In this document: piece after piece, positions 45,201 to 53,826 of the stretch | How positions within the stretch are numbered: position 1 is the first letter of the stretch | Layout: each line of letters opens with the position of its first letter | Source of the DNA: Bacteroidaceae bacterium | GTDB taxonomy: Bacteria > Bacteroidota > Bacteroidia > Bacteroidales > Bacteroidaceae | Length of the DNA: 64,000 bases | Reading direction: 5' to 3' | Assembly (NCBI GenBank): GCA_017451695.1 | Contig: JAFTNW010000009.1 | Location: 53,689-117,688, forward strand | The notes under the pieces: generated by a model | Seen by the model: the letters and a program-made list of their open reading frames with translations, nothing else | What the model was told of the DNA's origin: nothing | Database searches by the model: none | Position numbers and translations under genes: made by a program

Positions 45201-45367
45201 TGAGCTATGAGTTTGACGATAAGATTTGCAGCAAACTTCACTTGCGTAATATGCGTGCCGGTATAAACTTTACCGATATATTGCGTTTCTCTTCGGTGAA
45301 GATTGAGCGTGGTACCGACTACCTCTACAGTCAGGGATTTGAGTTCTTTTTGAATGTAACACTATAA
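42248..45367 (+). CDS. SusC/RagA-family TonB-linked outer-membrane transporter
   Basis: Up to 1039 aa. ATGs at 42263 and 42284 are also possible; the last begins the signal peptide M-K-S-A-C-K-L-L-L. The order is signal peptide, carboxypeptidase-like beta domain (about 55-125, with G-V-V-V-E and T-D-I-D-G-A-F-S-I), plug domain (N-N-V-V-I-T-G-F, then L-V-L-R-G-M-S-S-F and the A-T-A-L-Y-G-S-K-A-A-N-G-V-I-V-I motif), and a 22-strand barrel ending in F-F-L-N-V-T-L. It imports large ligands, mostly glycans or peptides, with the SusD partner encoded next. The following metalloprotease suggests peptides, but this is inference. Confidence 0.95.
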   Translation: MQFTSMDKKHKTMKSACKLLLCFVLSVFMFTVQMAYASGNETGTAGDMSDEKATRVYGVVVEKKGGTPLIGASVALWKGGKILNGTVTDIDGAFSITTTEKDFEVQISFVGYNTIKFLSSSRKLAGMKIELDEDSHSLNNVVITGFVTKNKETFTGSATEISALELKQVSGTNLIGAIAALTPGMSMVQNTTQGSNPNNLPELVLRGMSSFSNQGQQVNQPTIILDGTEITMQELYDLDINEIEKVTVLKDASATALYGSKAANGVIVITRKPILESKLRVQYNFTGNVQFPMLDDYDVLNAAEKLEYERLAGLYTATGVNPETGLPNQYDLDLLYNERYKQVMAGQNSDWLSQPARTAFSQDHSLRIYGGASNMRYELTGRMGDTKGVMKGDYRKRYSIGFKLDYFINNSITISNRTTYQEVDVKNTPYGSFSQYVKMNPYDKMYNENGTVNTNLSWDINNPLYEASLGSFSTSGSRSFSNTTDFRWDINKMFLLTGHFNISSNEQKSDIYTSPKSLAYKNETDLTKKGQYTKSMSDGTSYNGNLVATFNKFFKDESLVSLSAGWEINHSESTSETVQAVGFFNDKLSSFGSAAGYPTGGVPAGSPSETADVGVFTTGNFSFRNRYFVDATWRTTGSSQFGANNRYGHFWSGGLGWNVMNESFMKKAKKHFDIFKLRSSVGYTGKVSFSPFQAMTMYSYLNTYEYKNGIGAVPLTIGNIDLAWERTMNYNIGLDVSMFDRRLNLVVDAYIRNTTDLLLDKAKAPSTGVTTAKGNLGEMQNRGIEFQLDGYVFRTNDFYWRLGTTGYMNRNKITKINKALEEINKNNQANAGLYDYPLPQYAEGESVTALKLVRSGGIDPATGKEVYIKRNGERTFVYDPADKVLIGDTEPKYIGTFSTNLYWKGFSLYALFNFRLGAWVYNTTRSTKVEGADPRYNADQRVFDDRWKQPGDIAIYKDIADTSTPKQTDRFAEKENTLTLGSLNLSYEFDDKICSKLHLRNMRAGINFTDILRFSSVKIERGTDYLYSQGFEFFLNVTL

Positions 45368-45374
45368 GAATACG

Positions 45375-46826
45375 ATGATTATGAAGAAGATGAAATATAT
45401 TATACTATGTTTGTGTGCCGCTATGGGGCTCACATTTACATCGTGTAGCGATTTTCTCGATATAACACCCGAAGGGCAGGTTAACCGCGACCAACAGTTA
45501 AGTACCGAAGAAGGTATCGAGGACGCACTCTATGGCGCCTACTCGCAATTGCGCTCACTCTCGCTCTATGGTCAGGAACTTTCGTTTTCAAGCCTTGAGA
45601 TTATGGCGCAAACCCTATGGTGTTATGGAGATTTGAGTTCTGCAAAAACTATAAATGCACTTGGTCGTTATGAATATACATATTCAGCCGTTGAGGATAT
45701 TTTTGAATCGGTGTGGGTGAAAATGTACGAGAACATAAGCAACGTAAACAGTGTTATAAACTCGCCCCTCGTTGCAAATGCAAGCAGCTATCCCTATACA
45801 ATATATCGTGGAGAGGCGCTTGCGCTACGCGCCTTTATGCACTTCGACCTCGTGCGCCTTTATGCCGAGCAGTATACAGTGAACCCCGCTGCCGATGGTA
45901 TTCCATATGCGACACAGTTCTCACTGAATACTCCCGATTTTGAGTCGCTGGCAAAGAACTACGAACATATTATTGCAGATTTGCTTGAAGCCGAGCAATT
46001 GCTTGAGGATGAAGATTTGTATGAAGGTACAAGAAACTTTATGCTCGATCGCCAGATACACCTCAACAAGTATGCAGTAAAGGCACTCCTTGCGCGTGTA
46101 TATCTCACAATGGGCAATAAAGAAGAGGCGTTAGCATACGCAGTAGAGGTTATAGATTCTCGCAAATATATTCTTAAAGAGAAAACCGAGGTGGTAAAAG
46201 ACCTTGCCGGTGTTCTTTCGCGCAAAGAGACATTGTGGGGTGTGTATTACGCAAACTTCTTTACGCAAGTAAATGCAAAATTGCAACAGACTACATCGTA
46301 TTACTCTCTTGATTTGCGTAATGACTTTATGGAGCTGTATGAGAGAGATGCCGCGGGTATTGATTTCCGCGTTGAAGCATATTTCTCAACCGTGGATATG
46401 GGTGGTGGAGATTCAAAGTATCGTTTGTGCAAGCTCACCGATATTTATGAGAAAAACAATAATGTAGGCCAGCGTCCTTCGGATCTTATATTGGGTATAA
46501 ACATGATACGTATTCCCGAAATGTACTACATTGCAGCAGAGTGCTTGCTCGATACAGACCATGATGCTGCGATGAACTATTACAATGAGGTACGCGTACA
46601 CCGTGGTCTAGACCCTCTTGGTGAGGAGGATGGCAAGCTCACAATTGAGCGCATAAACGATGAGCGTTATAAAGAGTATATTGGTGAGGGACAGACATTC
46701 TTTAATATGAAACGCCAGAACCTATCAATAAAATCTCATGATGCTACCATTGAAGAGCCATACAAACCAAGCAAGGATATTTATGTAGTTCCTATTCCCG
46801 ATATCGAAAAGGAGAACCGTAATTAA
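45375..46826 (+). CDS. SusD/RagB-family surface lipoprotein
   Basis: 483 aa from ATG 45375; ATG 45381 is also possible. A lipoprotein signal ends at T-S-C-S-D-F-L-D-I, with the conserved F-L-D-I-T-P-E-G start of mature SusD proteins. TPR-like helical segments follow, with R-A-F-M-H-F-D-L-V-R-L-Y-A (a SusD hallmark) and the late R-I-P-E-M-Y-Y-I-A-A-E. It forms the lid of the SusC channel and captures ligand at the cell surface. It starts 7 bp after susC, in the same operon. Confidence 0.95.
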   Translation: MIMKKMKYIILCLCAAMGLTFTSCSDFLDITPEGQVNRDQQLSTEEGIEDALYGAYSQLRSLSLYGQELSFSSLEIMAQTLWCYGDLSSAKTINALGRYEYTYSAVEDIFESVWVKMYENISNVNSVINSPLVANASSYPYTIYRGEALALRAFMHFDLVRLYAEQYTVNPAADGIPYATQFSLNTPDFESLAKNYEHIIADLLEAEQLLEDEDLYEGTRNFMLDRQIHLNKYAVKALLARVYLTMGNKEEALAYAVEVIDSRKYILKEKTEVVKDLAGVLSRKETLWGVYYANFFTQVNAKLQQTTSYYSLDLRNDFMELYERDAAGIDFRVEAYFSTVDMGGGDSKYRLCKLTDIYEKNNNVGQRPSDLILGINMIRIPEMYYIAAECLLDTDHDAAMNYYNEVRVHRGLDPLGEEDGKLTIERINDERYKEYIGEGQTFFNMKRQNLSIKSHDATIEEPYKPSKDIYVVPIPDIEKENRN

Positions 46827-46846
46827 TAACCATATACATTACGACT

Positions 46847-47677
46847 ATGAACATAAGAACAATATATAGAACCGTGGTAGCGGCATTCTTCCTGCCGGTA
46901 GCAATGTTGCTCTCTTCGTGCGATGAGGAGTATCTTGTATTCGATACCACCAATCCCGGTGTATATTTCACAAGGGATACATTGGAATACTCTTTTGGAG
47001 TAACCCCCGTAGATATAAAAAGATATACATTCAATGTGCCGGTAAGAATAATGGCTGCTTTAAGTGATGAAACCCGTCCCATCGGTTATGTAGTTAATGC
47101 CGATAAAACAACTGCAATAGAGGGTGTTCATTATGAATTTGGTGATGCAGTCATTCCTCCTAATTCAATAGATGGCTACATCCCTGTAACTTTCTTCCGC
47201 GAGAATCTCAAAGACGAGGAGGGGAATAAAATACGTTTCCAATTATCTTTGCAGCTTGTTGAAAATGGTTACTTTGAGCCCGCTCTCGACAATCTAAGTC
47301 AAGTGCGTCTATTGAAATTTGACGATATGATTGAACAACCAAAGTGGTACACTGCGCATGGTACAAAAAAATGGCCCGAGGCTTTTGGTTCATGGCATCC
47401 TTATACATTCATAAAGATTGTAGAATATTTCCATGCATTGGAGGATATATTGCCCGAAACCTATGCGAAAATGGTTAAATCATTCGGCGAAAACCTTGAG
47501 AATGTTCCTTATGGCGATTTCAATGCATATAGTGTTATTTTAAGGAAATATATAGTGTCGCCTCTATACAACTTTATAAATGACCCTGCAAACAGAGAGT
47601 CTATTTTAGAGGAATACCCTGATTATCCTTTTGATGTTCCCGACCCGTATGCAGCCGATAATGACCCTATTAACTAA
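46847..47677 (+). CDS. DUF4843 lipoprotein
   Basis: 276 aa. A lipoprotein signal ends at L-L-S-S-C-D-E-E-Y (Cys25). The mature part, beginning G-V-Y-F and with F-G-V-T-P and P-V-R-I-M, then A-I-E-G-V-H-Y, matches the beta-sandwich DUF4843 family commonly found third in Sus-like operons. The C-terminal part is helical. It starts 20 bp after susD. The role is probably ligand capture at the surface; no enzymatic motif is seen. Confidence 0.82.
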   Translation: MNIRTIYRTVVAAFFLPVAMLLSSCDEEYLVFDTTNPGVYFTRDTLEYSFGVTPVDIKRYTFNVPVRIMAALSDETRPIGYVVNADKTTAIEGVHYEFGDAVIPPNSIDGYIPVTFFRENLKDEEGNKIRFQLSLQLVENGYFEPALDNLSQVRLLKFDDMIEQPKWYTAHGTKKWPEAFGSWHPYTFIKIVEYFHALEDILPETYAKMVKSFGENLENVPYGDFNAYSVILRKYIVSPLYNFINDPANRESILEEYPDYPFDVPDPYAADNDPIN

Positions 47678-47690
47678 TTACTCAAAATAA

Positions 47691-49214
47691 GTGATTATGA
47701 AAATATATAAAATTATAGCAAGTTGCTTGCTTGCTTTGCTCATGGTATCTTGTTTTGAAGATGAGACATCTATAGCCAACCCTTCTGTCCTTTCAGAAAT
47801 AACGATACAAGAAGGTAGTATAAAAAAGGAGTATAATATACAAAAGAATGAGACGCTCACAATATCTCCCATTACCTCTCAGAGTAATGTGGAAAAACCT
47901 TTGAAATATACTTGGGAGATAGATTTGAAAGTGTATTCAGATGAAAAGGACTTTGTTTACTATGGCGATAAACTTGGAACGTATAACTGCCGTTTTATTG
48001 TGGAAAACGAAGATGGTAAAACTTATTTCCCTTTCAAACTGAATGTAAATTCTCCATATGAAGAGGGTATAACCATTCTTAGTACAGACGATGAGGGTCG
48101 TCCTGCACTCTCTTTTATGCAGACTCCCGCCAATGTCGAGGAGGTGGGCACCTTTACAACAGAGGAGTTGCTCACACTTAATAATGGTGATATCTATTTT
48201 GCCAACAATCCAAGCGATATGCTACATTCGGATGCTACGCTTTTTATAAGTTGTAAGGGTGGTGGAGCAACAAACGATATTCCCGCTATATACTACTTGA
48301 ATGAGAAAACCTTTGTAGTGGAGAATATGTTTACCATACCTGAGTATCCTACATTCAAGCCAACTAAGATTCTCATGCCGTCGAGTACATTGGGCTATAT
48401 ATTGCCGTTCTCAATACTTTCCGAAGATGGCAAAATGTATAACTTTTCAGTGACCAATGCTGCGGTAGAACCCTCTCAAAAGTTTGCTTACACATATTCT
48501 CAGGCAACCCATCTTGACGATGGTGGCGGGCGTTACGCAATGGTTGTGTGGGATAAGGACAAGCAGGCGTTGGCAAACTTGTATAATGGTGGCTATGGCC
48601 CATACTACTTTGGTCCCAAACGTCATTTATCTCGTTTAGATGATGATTTTGATGAGAACAACTTCTTTGGTAGCCAAGGTTTGGATTTCCTTACCATGGT
48701 ATCTGTGAGGGCTACCAATGAACAGATAAAACTTGATGGCTACGAAGTTATTGTTATCAGCAAAAAAGGAAAAATGCACTATAAAAGCATTATAGAGAGT
48801 ACTTTCTGGGGCACAGATGATTCAAATAACTATGTAATGCTTATTGATAAACCTAAGCCCACACTGATAAGTTTCTCTGCTCCTCCCATTGATGAAAATA
48901 CACCATGTATTGCAAGTAAGACATATCTTTCTATGTTCTTTGCTCAGGGTAACAAGGTGCGCAAGTGGAACTACACTACATCGCAGCAGATAACTTCGGC
49001 TACAACACATTTAACCGTAGGTTCCGCTAGCGCTGTAATCACCGGTTTTGAGATGAGTGCCGACCAAAAAATCACATACGTAGCATTCTACGAACCCGGT
49101 CAGGCTGGCAAGAACGGCAGTGTGTGGTCATTTGATACCGATAAAGGTACAGTGCTTAACAAGTGGGAAAACGTCTGCTACAAACCTGTGAAGATGATTT
49201 ATAAGAACAAATAA
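47691..49214 (+). CDS. PKD-like family lipoprotein
   Basis: 507 aa; ATG 47697 (M-K-I-Y-K) is an alternative start. The lipobox is M-V-S-C (Cys21 from the first Met). An N-terminal PKD-like immunoglobulin domain (about 30-125, with Y-T-W-E-I-D) is followed by a long beta-rich part with repeated aromatic and Gly motifs, possibly a beta-propeller. DUF4843 followed by a PKD-like lipoprotein is a recurring order in Bacteroidetes Sus-like loci. It closes the susC operon, which ends in a strong terminator. Confidence 0.8.
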   Translation: MIMKIYKIIASCLLALLMVSCFEDETSIANPSVLSEITIQEGSIKKEYNIQKNETLTISPITSQSNVEKPLKYTWEIDLKVYSDEKDFVYYGDKLGTYNCRFIVENEDGKTYFPFKLNVNSPYEEGITILSTDDEGRPALSFMQTPANVEEVGTFTTEELLTLNNGDIYFANNPSDMLHSDATLFISCKGGGATNDIPAIYYLNEKTFVVENMFTIPEYPTFKPTKILMPSSTLGYILPFSILSEDGKMYNFSVTNAAVEPSQKFAYTYSQATHLDDGGGRYAMVVWDKDKQALANLYNGGYGPYYFGPKRHLSRLDDDFDENNFFGSQGLDFLTMVSVRATNEQIKLDGYEVIVISKKGKMHYKSIIESTFWGTDDSNNYVMLIDKPKPTLISFSAPPIDENTPCIASKTYLSMFFAQGNKVRKWNYTTSQQITSATTHLTVGSASAVITGFEMSADQKITYVAFYEPGQAGKNGSVWSFDTDKGTVLNKWENVCYKPVKMIYKNK

Positions 49215-49236
49215 TCTCTATACCTTTACATATCAT

Positions 49237-49274
49237 TAGAGAGTGGCATCACTATGCCACTCTCTATTTTTTTT
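49237..49274 (+). terminator. Strong terminator of the susC-susD operon
   Basis: A 13-bp stem TAGAGAGTGGCAT/ATGCCACTCTCTA with a 4-nt loop, followed by eight T. Confidence 0.88.
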
Positions 49275-49381
49275 ATATCATGTTGTTAAAAGTCAAAAGA
49301 ATAGATAATAATTAAAATATAATTATTAATTTTGTAAGAATTATGATGCATAAGTGTGCAAACATTAAAATTACAAATTAT

Positions 49382-51883
49382 ATGAAAAAAATTACTTTAT
49401 TATTAGTTCTGTTTTTCGTTATGGCAAGTGCGTTTGCTGTACCGGCCCGTCGTGTGCCCATAACATACAGACAATCGGATGGTACAGACATTTATGTTCT
49501 TGTTACCGGTGATGAAACTTTCCACTATTACATAACGATGGATGGTGTTCCGGTGATAAAAGATGCCAATGGCGATTACTGCTATGCAACACTTGACGAT
49601 GAAAACAGGTTTGTCTCTACCGGCTGCTTGGCTCACAATGCCGGAGCTCGAAGCTTTAACGAATTGCAGATAATCGATGCCAACGATTTCTCGGGAATGG
49701 GAAACACTATCAATGCCATGGCGCGTGCGGCAAGAAGAGGAGCCCCTGCAAAGGCTGCTACTGTTTCTCCCATGGGCGAGGTAAATGTTCCTGTTCTGCT
49801 TGTGGAGTATAGCGACTACGAGTTTACTTTCTCAAAAGAGGAAATGAGCGATTTCCTTAATAAGAAAGATTACGAGGGTTATGACAACCCCATAGCCAAG
49901 AGCATTGGTAGTGCTAAAGATTACTTCATAGCTCAATCAGGTGGCATGTTTACTCCCAATTTTATCGTAAGTGATATTATTACCCTTCCCAATAATATGG
50001 CATATTATGGCGGCAATAATTCAAGTGGTAGCGATATTCGTCCCGGCCACATGATTGCCGATGCGCTTAAAATTGCCGATGCCGATATGGATTTCTCTAT
50101 ATTCGATAATAATGGCGATGGGAAAGTGGAGTTTGTATATTGCATCTATGCCGGCTATGGCGAGAACGTAACAGGAAATGATGAGAATGCTATTTGGCCC
50201 CACCAATGGGAACTCTCATCTACAACAGGAATCAAAACTTACGATGGTGTAAAGTTTGATGTCTATGCTTGCTCTAACGAACTTGCGGTGAGCGAAGAAT
50301 TCTCTGAATTTTATGGCGGGAAATATCTTTCGGGTATTGGAACCATGTGTCATGAGTTCTCTCACTGTCTCGGTCTTCCCGATTTCTATGATACATCGTC
50401 AAGCGGTACAGGTCTTTCGACATTTGGATATTGGGATCTTATGGATAGCGGAAGCTACACTGCCGAGGGTTATATCCCCACTGGTTACAGCGCATACGAG
50501 CGCGATTTCATGGGGTGGCGTGCTCTTGAAGTACTTACCGAAAAAGGCAACTACACGATGAAGGCTCTCACAAGTGGCGGCTATGGATACAAGATAGTGA
50601 GCGATGCCAATAGTAATGAGTATTATATTATAGAGAATCGTCAGCAAGAGGGATGGGATAAGTATATCTTCAATGGAGGTATGCTCATTACTCATGTCGA
50701 TTATAATGCTTCGGCATGGAATAACAATACTGTAAACAATACCAAGAGTCATTTGCGTTACTCACTTGTTCCTGCCGACAATGAGATTATTGAGTATGAC
50801 GGAACCAATGGCTCGGAGGTTAATGCCAGCTATAAAGGCGATGTGTGGCCCGGAACAAGCGGTAATACAGCTTTCACAGATACATCGGTTCCCGCAGCTA
50901 CTCTGTTTACCGGTGGGTACCTTGGCAAGCCTATTACAGATATAACTGTAAAGGGTGGTGTGGTTTCTTTCTCTTTTATGAAGGGTATATTGGATGCTCC
51001 GGTTGTTCTTTCCGCAACTGATATTACGGATAGCAGTTTCACTGCTAACTGGGAAGCTGTTGAAACCGCTACCGAATATACTGTTGAACTTGAAAAGTTT
51101 GTTCAGCTTGGCGAGGGCGAGGGTGATGCTGTTACATTGCTGAGTGAGGATTTTGTAGGTTGCACTAAATCTAATGAAGCAATAAACAACCTCGATGACT
51201 ATACTGCAGCAACAGGTTGGACAGGCAGTAAAATCTATGGCGAGCAGGGTGTTATGCGTGTTGGTTCAAGCAGCTCGGTAGGTTCTCTTAAAACGCCTAA
51301 ACTCAATAACAACGGCAAGGTTACTGTGGCTTTTGCCTTGACAAATTATAATACAAAAGATACAGGTTGCGTGCTCACCGTGTCATTGGTAAATGCAAAT
51401 GGTGTTGCTGTTGCCACCGAGAACCTTGTTCCAACAACAAGTTGGGAAACGCATGAGATTACTTTCGATGTTTCCGGCGATTTCTATATTGAATTCTCTA
51501 CCGTAAACAGTACAGAAAAGAAACGTGTAAATATAGACGATGTGGTTGTATCATATCGTTCATCATCGACATCTACACTTGTTGAAAGAGTAACTACCAC
51601 CAATACTTTATATACATTCACAGGATTGGAAGGTGATGGCGTTTATCGTTACAGAGTGAGCGCCGGTGATGGTTTTGGCGTGTCGGAGTTCTCTGATTAT
51701 GAAACCGTAACAATCTTCCCCACATCCATTGAAGGTGTGCTTGCCGATGCTTGTGGTCTATGCGAGGTTTATACCATTGGTGGAGTACTTGTATATTCGG
51801 GGAATAAAGAGAATATACCGGCATTGTCGCCCGGAACATATATCATAAAGTGTGGCGATGTGATTGAGAAGATTGCATTTTAA
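49382..51883 (+). CDS. Secreted M6-family zinc metalloprotease
   Basis: 833 aa from ATG 49382, which begins a clean signal peptide (M-K-K-I-T-L-L). An ATG 39 bp upstream adds a polar stretch and is less likely. After a propeptide-like region the M6 (immune inhibitor A-like) domain carries H324-E-F-S-H328-C-L-G-L-P-D, the extended zinc site, and a later L-M-D-S-G-S-Y (Met-turn). A fibronectin type III-like part, a jelly-roll-like domain and a C-terminal tail follow. It would be exported and cut proteins outside the cell, giving peptides that the adjacent SusC/SusD system might import. It lies after the operon terminator, so it has its own promoter. Confidence 0.9.
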   Translation: MKKITLLLVLFFVMASAFAVPARRVPITYRQSDGTDIYVLVTGDETFHYYITMDGVPVIKDANGDYCYATLDDENRFVSTGCLAHNAGARSFNELQIIDANDFSGMGNTINAMARAARRGAPAKAATVSPMGEVNVPVLLVEYSDYEFTFSKEEMSDFLNKKDYEGYDNPIAKSIGSAKDYFIAQSGGMFTPNFIVSDIITLPNNMAYYGGNNSSGSDIRPGHMIADALKIADADMDFSIFDNNGDGKVEFVYCIYAGYGENVTGNDENAIWPHQWELSSTTGIKTYDGVKFDVYACSNELAVSEEFSEFYGGKYLSGIGTMCHEFSHCLGLPDFYDTSSSGTGLSTFGYWDLMDSGSYTAEGYIPTGYSAYERDFMGWRALEVLTEKGNYTMKALTSGGYGYKIVSDANSNEYYIIENRQQEGWDKYIFNGGMLITHVDYNASAWNNNTVNNTKSHLRYSLVPADNEIIEYDGTNGSEVNASYKGDVWPGTSGNTAFTDTSVPAATLFTGGYLGKPITDITVKGGVVSFSFMKGILDAPVVLSATDITDSSFTANWEAVETATEYTVELEKFVQLGEGEGDAVTLLSEDFVGCTKSNEAINNLDDYTAATGWTGSKIYGEQGVMRVGSSSSVGSLKTPKLNNNGKVTVAFALTNYNTKDTGCVLTVSLVNANGVAVATENLVPTTSWETHEITFDVSGDFYIEFSTVNSTEKKRVNIDDVVVSYRSSSTSTLVERVTTTNTLYTFTGLEGDGVYRYRVSAGDGFGVSEFSDYETVTIFPTSIEGVLADACGLCEVYTIGGVLVYSGNKENIPALSPGTYIIKCGDVIEKIAF

Positions 51884-51982
51884 TCGTGCGTTGTTATGCC
51901 GGGCTGTGGCATATTCATAAGCTCTGCATGTAGCGTAAAGATTACTGAATAACAGTTGTAGAATTTTAATTTTATATACAAT

Positions 51983-52014
51983 GGAGTGGTACATAACGTG
52001 CCACTCCGTTTTTT
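51983..52014 (+). terminator. Terminator downstream of the M6 protease gene
   Basis: A 10-bp stem GGAGTGGTAC/GTGCCACTCC (one G-U pair) with a 5-nt loop, followed by a T7 run. It is about 100 bp after the stop codon. Confidence 0.75.
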
Positions 52015-52578
52015 TGTATATCGGTTCTTGTTGCATAGCCGAGGCTTAACCCGGTGTGTGTACTATATTCCCGAGTTGTAAATTGTAAAAGAGGGGAGCA
52101 TGTAAATAATGCTTTATCAAGCATGGTGGTGATTTTGTAATCAAAGCGACAATGGGGATTATTCTCGCTGCAACGTGCTTGTTTGCTTTGCGGGATTTAC
52201 GATAGGCAGGCGTGGCTTTTTACAACTTGGTTTTCCCGATAGGGTGTTCGTCTGTTTGTTTTCTGTTTCTTTGCTCTGTTTGGGTAGGAGATTTGTGGTT
52301 TTTCCCGCAAATATGCTTGACAATTGCTCTGTTTTCTATTTTATAGCATGCTACTGTTGCTAATTTTGCACCTAAATGCTTGTGTTTCATCTTATTATTC
52401 TATTATTAACCTCGTGAGAATCTCTTTTTTGTCTGCAACCTTGAATACTGCCCAATTTTTTAGATTTTTAGCTCTATTTTCCGTTAGGAAAGTAAATTAC
52501 ATGGTTGCTGAGTGGTGCTTTTCTATAATTATACATATTTTCTTAAATTGATTTATAAATTTATCTGCTTTGCTTGTG

Positions 52579-52602
52579 TTACAAATGTATATACACTTGT
52601 AA
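52579..52602. promoter_or_regulatory. 24-bp palindrome TTAC-N3-TGTATATACA-N3-GTAA (copy 1)
   Basis: Nearly perfect dyad (one mismatched pair) about 600 bp before the XRE gene. The same plan recurs at 57099-57122. Sequence of this type is a likely operator; overlapping -7-like boxes on both strands are an alternative reading. Confidence 0.5.
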
Positions 52603-53105
52603 ATAGGATAATGTTGGCGGGGTGGTGCTTTTGCTTGTTACAGATGTGCCAAGGTATACTGTTTACGTGAATCTCTGTTCTGTGGCATAATGGCAGGCGG
52701 TTTCAACAGGGGTGTTGCTGCTGCGGTTAATAACTTGAAATTGTAATATGCATAAAATATACAATGCGCACTTTCTTGTGGTAAGTAGCATAAAATCAGT
52801 ATTTTAGCACTTGTTTTTTGCTGTTGTTCTTTATCGTTTTATGTTCTTTGGTGTCGATGTGCGGCTATTTTTGCATAAAAACGGCTGTTTCTCATATATA
52901 AAGCTTGTATTTTCAATGCGTTATCATGAAAATATAAAGTAAATTGCGCTGTGGGTGTCTTCCCTCCCTTCTCGTCACTCTGCTTCTATGCCGTTGCTCT
53001 TACACATGCCTGTTAATAACTTTGACATTTTGTAAATAGATTACTTTTGTAATTGGTTGCGTAATTTCGATTTTGCCTGCTTGTTTTCTATTCGTTTTCC
53101 TCTTG

Positions 53106-53136
53106 TTGTTTTATTGGAAAATTATTGTTACTTTTG
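53106..53136 (+). promoter_or_regulatory. Promoter of the XRE regulator, overlapped by a palindrome
   Basis: TTGT (53106-53109), 19-bp spacer, TACTTTTG (53129-53136). The -7 box lies inside TTACTTTTGTAA (53128-53139). The same 12-mer occurs at 53041-53052 with a TTTG box 17 bp upstream of its -7-like part. Confidence 0.5.
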
Positions 53137-53186
53137 TAATGGATATTTGTATTGCGTTTTGTAAATTGTAAAAATTGCATAAAATC

Positions 53187-53684
53187 ATGAACGAGAAGGA
53201 GAGAGTAGAGTATATAATGAGGAGTTATAATTTAACACCATCGCAGTTTGCTGACAGGGCCGGAATACAGCGCGCATCTGTCTCTCATATTTTGAGCGGT
53301 CGTAATAAAGCGAGTTTGGAGGTCTTGCTCAAAATTTACGATTCCTTTCCCGGGCTTGATATGGCTTGGCTGATGACAGGCAAGGGTGCTGCACCTGTTA
53401 TTAATGAGCAACAGCCGGCGGTGGCGGAAGGTGCTCTGCCTTTGTCTATACCCGAACTTTTCACCTTGCCGCAAACCGATGCTGCAAGCGTAAGACCCTT
53501 GGAGCAGGAGGCGCAGAAGGCTCCAAAGCAGGTTGCCGCTCGCTCGGCAGCTGCTGAGCGTGCACCTCGCCGTTCTTCCCGTACTGCTGTGCAACCCGAT
53601 GTGCATAATCAGCCTCGCAAAATAAAAGAGATACGCATATTTTACACCGACGGTACCTATGAGACCATGGTTCCCGAGAGGTGA
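53187..53684 (+). CDS. XRE-type helix-turn-helix regulator
   Basis: 165 aa from ATG 53187. A TTG four codons upstream is less likely. The N-terminal HTH (about residues 1-65) shows L-T-P-S-Q-F-A-D-R-A-G-I-Q-R-A-S-V-S-H-I-L-S-G-R as helices 2-3, followed by L-K-I-Y-D-S-F-P and W-L-M-T-G. The middle is a long Ala/Pro/Arg/Gln-rich linker, and the C-terminus ends with a short beta-like motif, K-I-K-E-I-R-I-F-Y-T-D-G-T-Y-E. This plan is common in Bacteroidales and uncharacterised. Palindromes in its promoter suggest autoregulation. Confidence 0.85.
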   Translation: MNEKERVEYIMRSYNLTPSQFADRAGIQRASVSHILSGRNKASLEVLLKIYDSFPGLDMAWLMTGKGAAPVINEQQPAVAEGALPLSIPELFTLPQTDAASVRPLEQEAQKAPKQVAARSAAAERAPRRSSRTAVQPDVHNQPRKIKEIRIFYTDGTYETMVPER

Positions 53685-53751
53685 TATGTTTGTTTTATCA
53701 CTCTTTTCATATATAATATCAATGCGGAGATAAAATTAAAATTGTCTCTTG

Positions 53752-53783
53752 TTTGTTCAACGTGCTAATTTATGTTATCTTCG
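53752..53783 (+). promoter_or_regulatory. Promoter of the pyrK-pyrD operon
   Basis: TTTG (53752-53755), 20-bp spacer, TATCTTCG (53776-53783), 43 bp before the pyrK start. Confidence 0.65.
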
Positions 53784-53826
53784 CTGCAAGATAGATTGTA
53801 AAATTAGAAACAATTCAAATATTATT

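Larger units (their letters stand above)
52015..53186. other. Gene-poor, T-rich intergenic region
   Basis: 1.17 kb without a convincing gene on either strand. It contains a 24-bp near-palindrome (52579-52602), two copies of a 12-bp palindrome (53041, 53128), four copies of GCATAAAA (52750, 52788, 52873, 53178), and two similar stretches with GTGGTGCTTTT (around 52510 and 52620). Short frames here have no start context or protein-like composition. It may be the regulatory region of the XRE gene plus decayed sequence, or may hide an RNA gene I cannot identify. Confidence 0.5.

Noticed and set aside
52175..52551. Two small frames in the gene-poor region
   Set aside because: Very rich in Phe, Leu and Cys, as expected from T-rich noncoding DNA. 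No promoter or terminator frames them.
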